From Candidatus Sulfotelmatobacter sp. (GTDB taxonomy: Bacteria > Acidobacteriota > Terriglobia > Terriglobales > Acidobacteriaceae), in assembly GCA_030040725.1 (NCBI GenBank), contig JASHTD010000496.1:1-6172 (forward strand): a stretch of DNA of 6,172 bases. The letters run 5' to 3'. Under the pieces are notes generated by a model. It ran no database searches. It had not been told where the DNA came from and worked only from the letters and a program-made list of their open reading frames with translations. Shown piece after piece: positions 4,450 through 6,172 of this stretch; position 1 is the stretch's first letter, and each line of letters opens with the position of its first letter. A program made the position numbers and the translations under genes.

Positions 4450-6172
4450 TCAAGGGACAGAAGGCAGATCGATGAAAGATGCCCGCAGCTTATCTCGATA
4501 AACGGTCCACACAGGCGTTCCTTCGGCCGGGTATCTCTGAAATACGCCGGCATCGGCCCCGGCCAGAGCCAGACGAATGCTATGTCCTCGTCTCAATAAC
4601 ACGGATGTGGGGTAGAGCGAAAACCTGATTCTCGCCGGCAACCCGGGCGTCATCGGCTCCGCATCTTTGCGCAAGAAGCTGTGGGCCGGCCCCAGAGGTA
4701 CATAAGGCAGCGACTTCGGGTCCACTTCTTTCCGGTCCAGGAGCCGCAATATACCTTCATCCAGATAGGTGACTCGGCCTTCAGGAGAAACATCCTCCAA
4801 GTAGGCATGAACGGCGCCATCTGTGGTCGTCGACGCCATTTCGAGAGCCAGCACCGGACTGCCCGTGATTTCGACATCCGTTTGTAGTGGTGCGCTGTCG
4901 TAGACAAGAAGCTTCCTGTCCTCACTAGCGCGATCCGGATAAACAACGTCTCCTCCACCATATCCAGTCGCCCAGACGCTTTGCTCGCCCGTGGAAGCTG
5001 TAAAGTCGACAGTATATGAATCGCTTGCCTGCACCAGTGAAGGCGGTTCAGTACTTAACGTGTGGTTCGCCCCGAAGTAGAGACGCTCGGTCGACAGCCC
5101 CTTTGGAGGCCAGGTATTGGTCGTATGCCACTGTCCCTCACCCATGGTGTAATACCGCACCGACGATTGGATCGGCGGGTTGTCGTTTCGCAGCGTTTGA
5201 TCAAAGAAATCCGCCTCCATCTTGAATTGTTCCTCCGTCGGAGGCTCCGGTGGTGTGTGCTTCGACGCGAACGGGTCCACATTGAAGTCGCCGCCGTGCG
5301 AAAGTGGACCGATAATCACAACCTGCGGGTTCGAGAAGTTCGTATAACGGGTCAGTGCGTCCTCTCCTCCGCCTCCATCAAGCCATCCGGACCAAACCAT
5401 CATCGGCACCTTTGACGCTTCGATTCTTCTGCGCAAACCCGAGGGACTGATGTCAGCCAGGCTGAATGCTCCCAGCCGGTCATCCGCGAATTCAATCTTG
5501 GCGACGGCTTGGTCGACGTTGATGTTATGGTGTTGGCGGATCATTGCCGCCACCCGCTTCCCGCCCGCCTCCGTGTCGACAGGCTCTACGCCCGGGGTCA
5601 GGAGCCGGTCCCGCCAGCACTTCCATCCCGTCACTTCATCCGCGCCGCAGACATCGTCGCGGTCTAATGCTGCAACAACTCTGCCCCAGTCCTGCAGCAA
5701 GCTTGCCTGTGCGACTCCTCCTGCCTGAATCGCCCACAAAACATCGAAATTGTCATAGAGAGGCATCACCGCTCGAATGGCGGGTTGATTCGCTGCCGCA
5801 GCTAATTCAGCCGCATTACCGTCGTAGGAAATACCATAGGTTCCCACTCGGCCATTCGACCACGGCTGCTTTGCGGCCCACGCAGCAACTTCGCCCATGT
5901 CGGCCACCTCGTCTGGCGACCACTCCACCGGGCGATTGCCACCGGAGGCACCGCTGCCACGCGCGTCCACGGCCAAAACCACAAAGTGACGCTGGTTGAA
6001 GTAGGCCACCTGCGGGTCCTCAATTTCAGTGGGAGGGCTCAACAGCCTGAGGCCGATCAGCACTCTGTAAGTCCATCCGAGCTGCGGCTCCCGCCAATAG
6101 CGAGTCGTTCGCATCAGGACGGGAAGCCTGTCCCCTGCTTTCAAATCCGCTGGCAACTTCACCGTCGCGGCA
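4450..6172 (-). CDS. CocE/X-Pro dipeptidyl-peptidase-type serine hydrolase, N-terminus cut by window edge
   Basis: A serine hydrolase of the CocE/NonD family, whose known members cleave esters (cocaine esterase), beta-lactam esters (glutaryl acylase) or X-Pro peptides. The frame stays open to the window end, and a GTG at 6160-6162 falls inside the first beta strand (TVKLPADL), so the true start lies outside. Numbering from that GTG, residues 1-300 form the alpha/beta hydrolase fold. They include TRY (20-22, Tyr likely oxyanion), DARGSGASGG (66-75), the nucleophile motif GISYDG (Ser112), WSGWLDGG (Asp262 likely acid) and GPLSHGG (His289). A helical cap occupies roughly 140-250. Residues 320-565 form the C-terminal jelly-roll domain, with the beta-strand segments LVYDSAPLQTDVEITGSP and PARIRFSLYPTSVLL. 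The triad is complete, so the enzyme should be active. Whether it is secreted cannot be judged without the N-terminus. It converges on obgE with a 29-base gap and no visible terminator. Substrate unknown. Confidence 0.92.
   Translation of the reverse strand, partial: AATVKLPADLKAGDRLPVLMRTTRYWREPQLGWTYRVLIGLRLLSPPTEIEDPQVAYFNQRHFVVLAVDARGSGASGGNRPVEWSPDEVADMGEVAAWAAKQPWSNGRVGTYGISYDGNAAELAAAANQPAIRAVMPLYDNFDVLWAIQAGGVAQASLLQDWGRVVAALDRDDVCGADEVTGWKCWRDRLLTPGVEPVDTEAGGKRVAAMIRQHHNINVDQAVAKIEFADDRLGAFSLADISPSGLRRRIEASKVPMMVWSGWLDGGGGEDALTRYTNFSNPQVVIIGPLSHGGDFNVDPFASKHTPPEPPTEEQFKMEADFFDQTLRNDNPPIQSSVRYYTMGEGQWHTTNTWPPKGLSTERLYFGANHTLSTEPPSLVQASDSYTVDFTASTGEQSVWATGYGGGDVVYPDRASEDRKLLVYDSAPLQTDVEITGSPVLALEMASTTTDGAVHAYLEDVSPEGRVTYLDEGILRLLDRKEVDPKSLPYVPLGPAHSFLRKDAEPMTPGLPARIRFSLYPTSVLLRRGHSIRLALAGADAGVFQRYPAEGTPVWTVYRDKLRASFIDLPSVP

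Noticed and set aside
5544..5999. Plus-strand frame of 151 codons opposite the CocE-type hydrolase
   Set aside because: It is antisense to a gene with a full catalytic triad, and the product is Pro/Arg/His-rich shadow sequence.

Overview
The window looks like ordinary chromosome from a free-living bacterium, most likely an Acidobacteriota (Terriglobia/Koribacter-like) soil organism. This placement is an inference. It rests on the moderately high GC, the style of the L21 protein with a long Lys/Ala tail, and a GTCATCCCGA...TCGGGATGAC intergenic inverted repeat of a kind I associate with such genomes. No phage, plasmid, transposase, CRISPR, rRNA or tRNA gene is visible.

Layout. (1) Bases 1-950, + strand: the nearly complete end of an inosine/uridine-type nucleoside hydrolase, cut by the window edge only about 10 residues before its Asp-rich calcium site. 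(2) Bases 953-1930, - strand: a ten-helix DMT-superfamily permease (GRP sugar porter / ureide-permease-like), tail to tail with the hydrolase and only 2 bases away. (3) Bases 1931-2470: a 540-base spacer between divergent units. It holds small hairpins, a 13-base palindrome, a 115-base imperfect inverted repeat, a good sigma-70-type promoter (TTGACC-N17-TAAAAT) and a long structured leader. (4) Bases 2471-4420, + strand: the conserved cluster rplU (L21), rpmA (L27) and obgE (ribosome-assembly GTPase). A UUCG-loop intrinsic terminator lies between rpmA and obgE, and a small hairpin pair lies just before rpmA. (5) Bases 4450-6172, - strand: most of a CocE/X-Pro dipeptidyl-peptidase-type serine hydrolase, cut at its N-terminus by the window end.

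How they work together. rplU, rpmA and obgE form a ribosome-biogenesis unit, and the terminator suggests that obgE is made at a lower level than the two ribosomal proteins. The hydrolase and permease plausibly belong to one nucleoside salvage pathway: the hydrolase releases ribose plus a base, and the permease family carries sugars or nucleobase-like compounds. They are convergent, so they cannot share a promoter. The CocE-like enzyme has no visible functional link to its neighbours.

I did not find a convincing new multi-gene system. The most interesting items are the 115-base inverted repeat, the ureide-permease-like features of the transporter beside a nucleoside hydrolase, and the RNA-level signals around rplU-rpmA-obgE.
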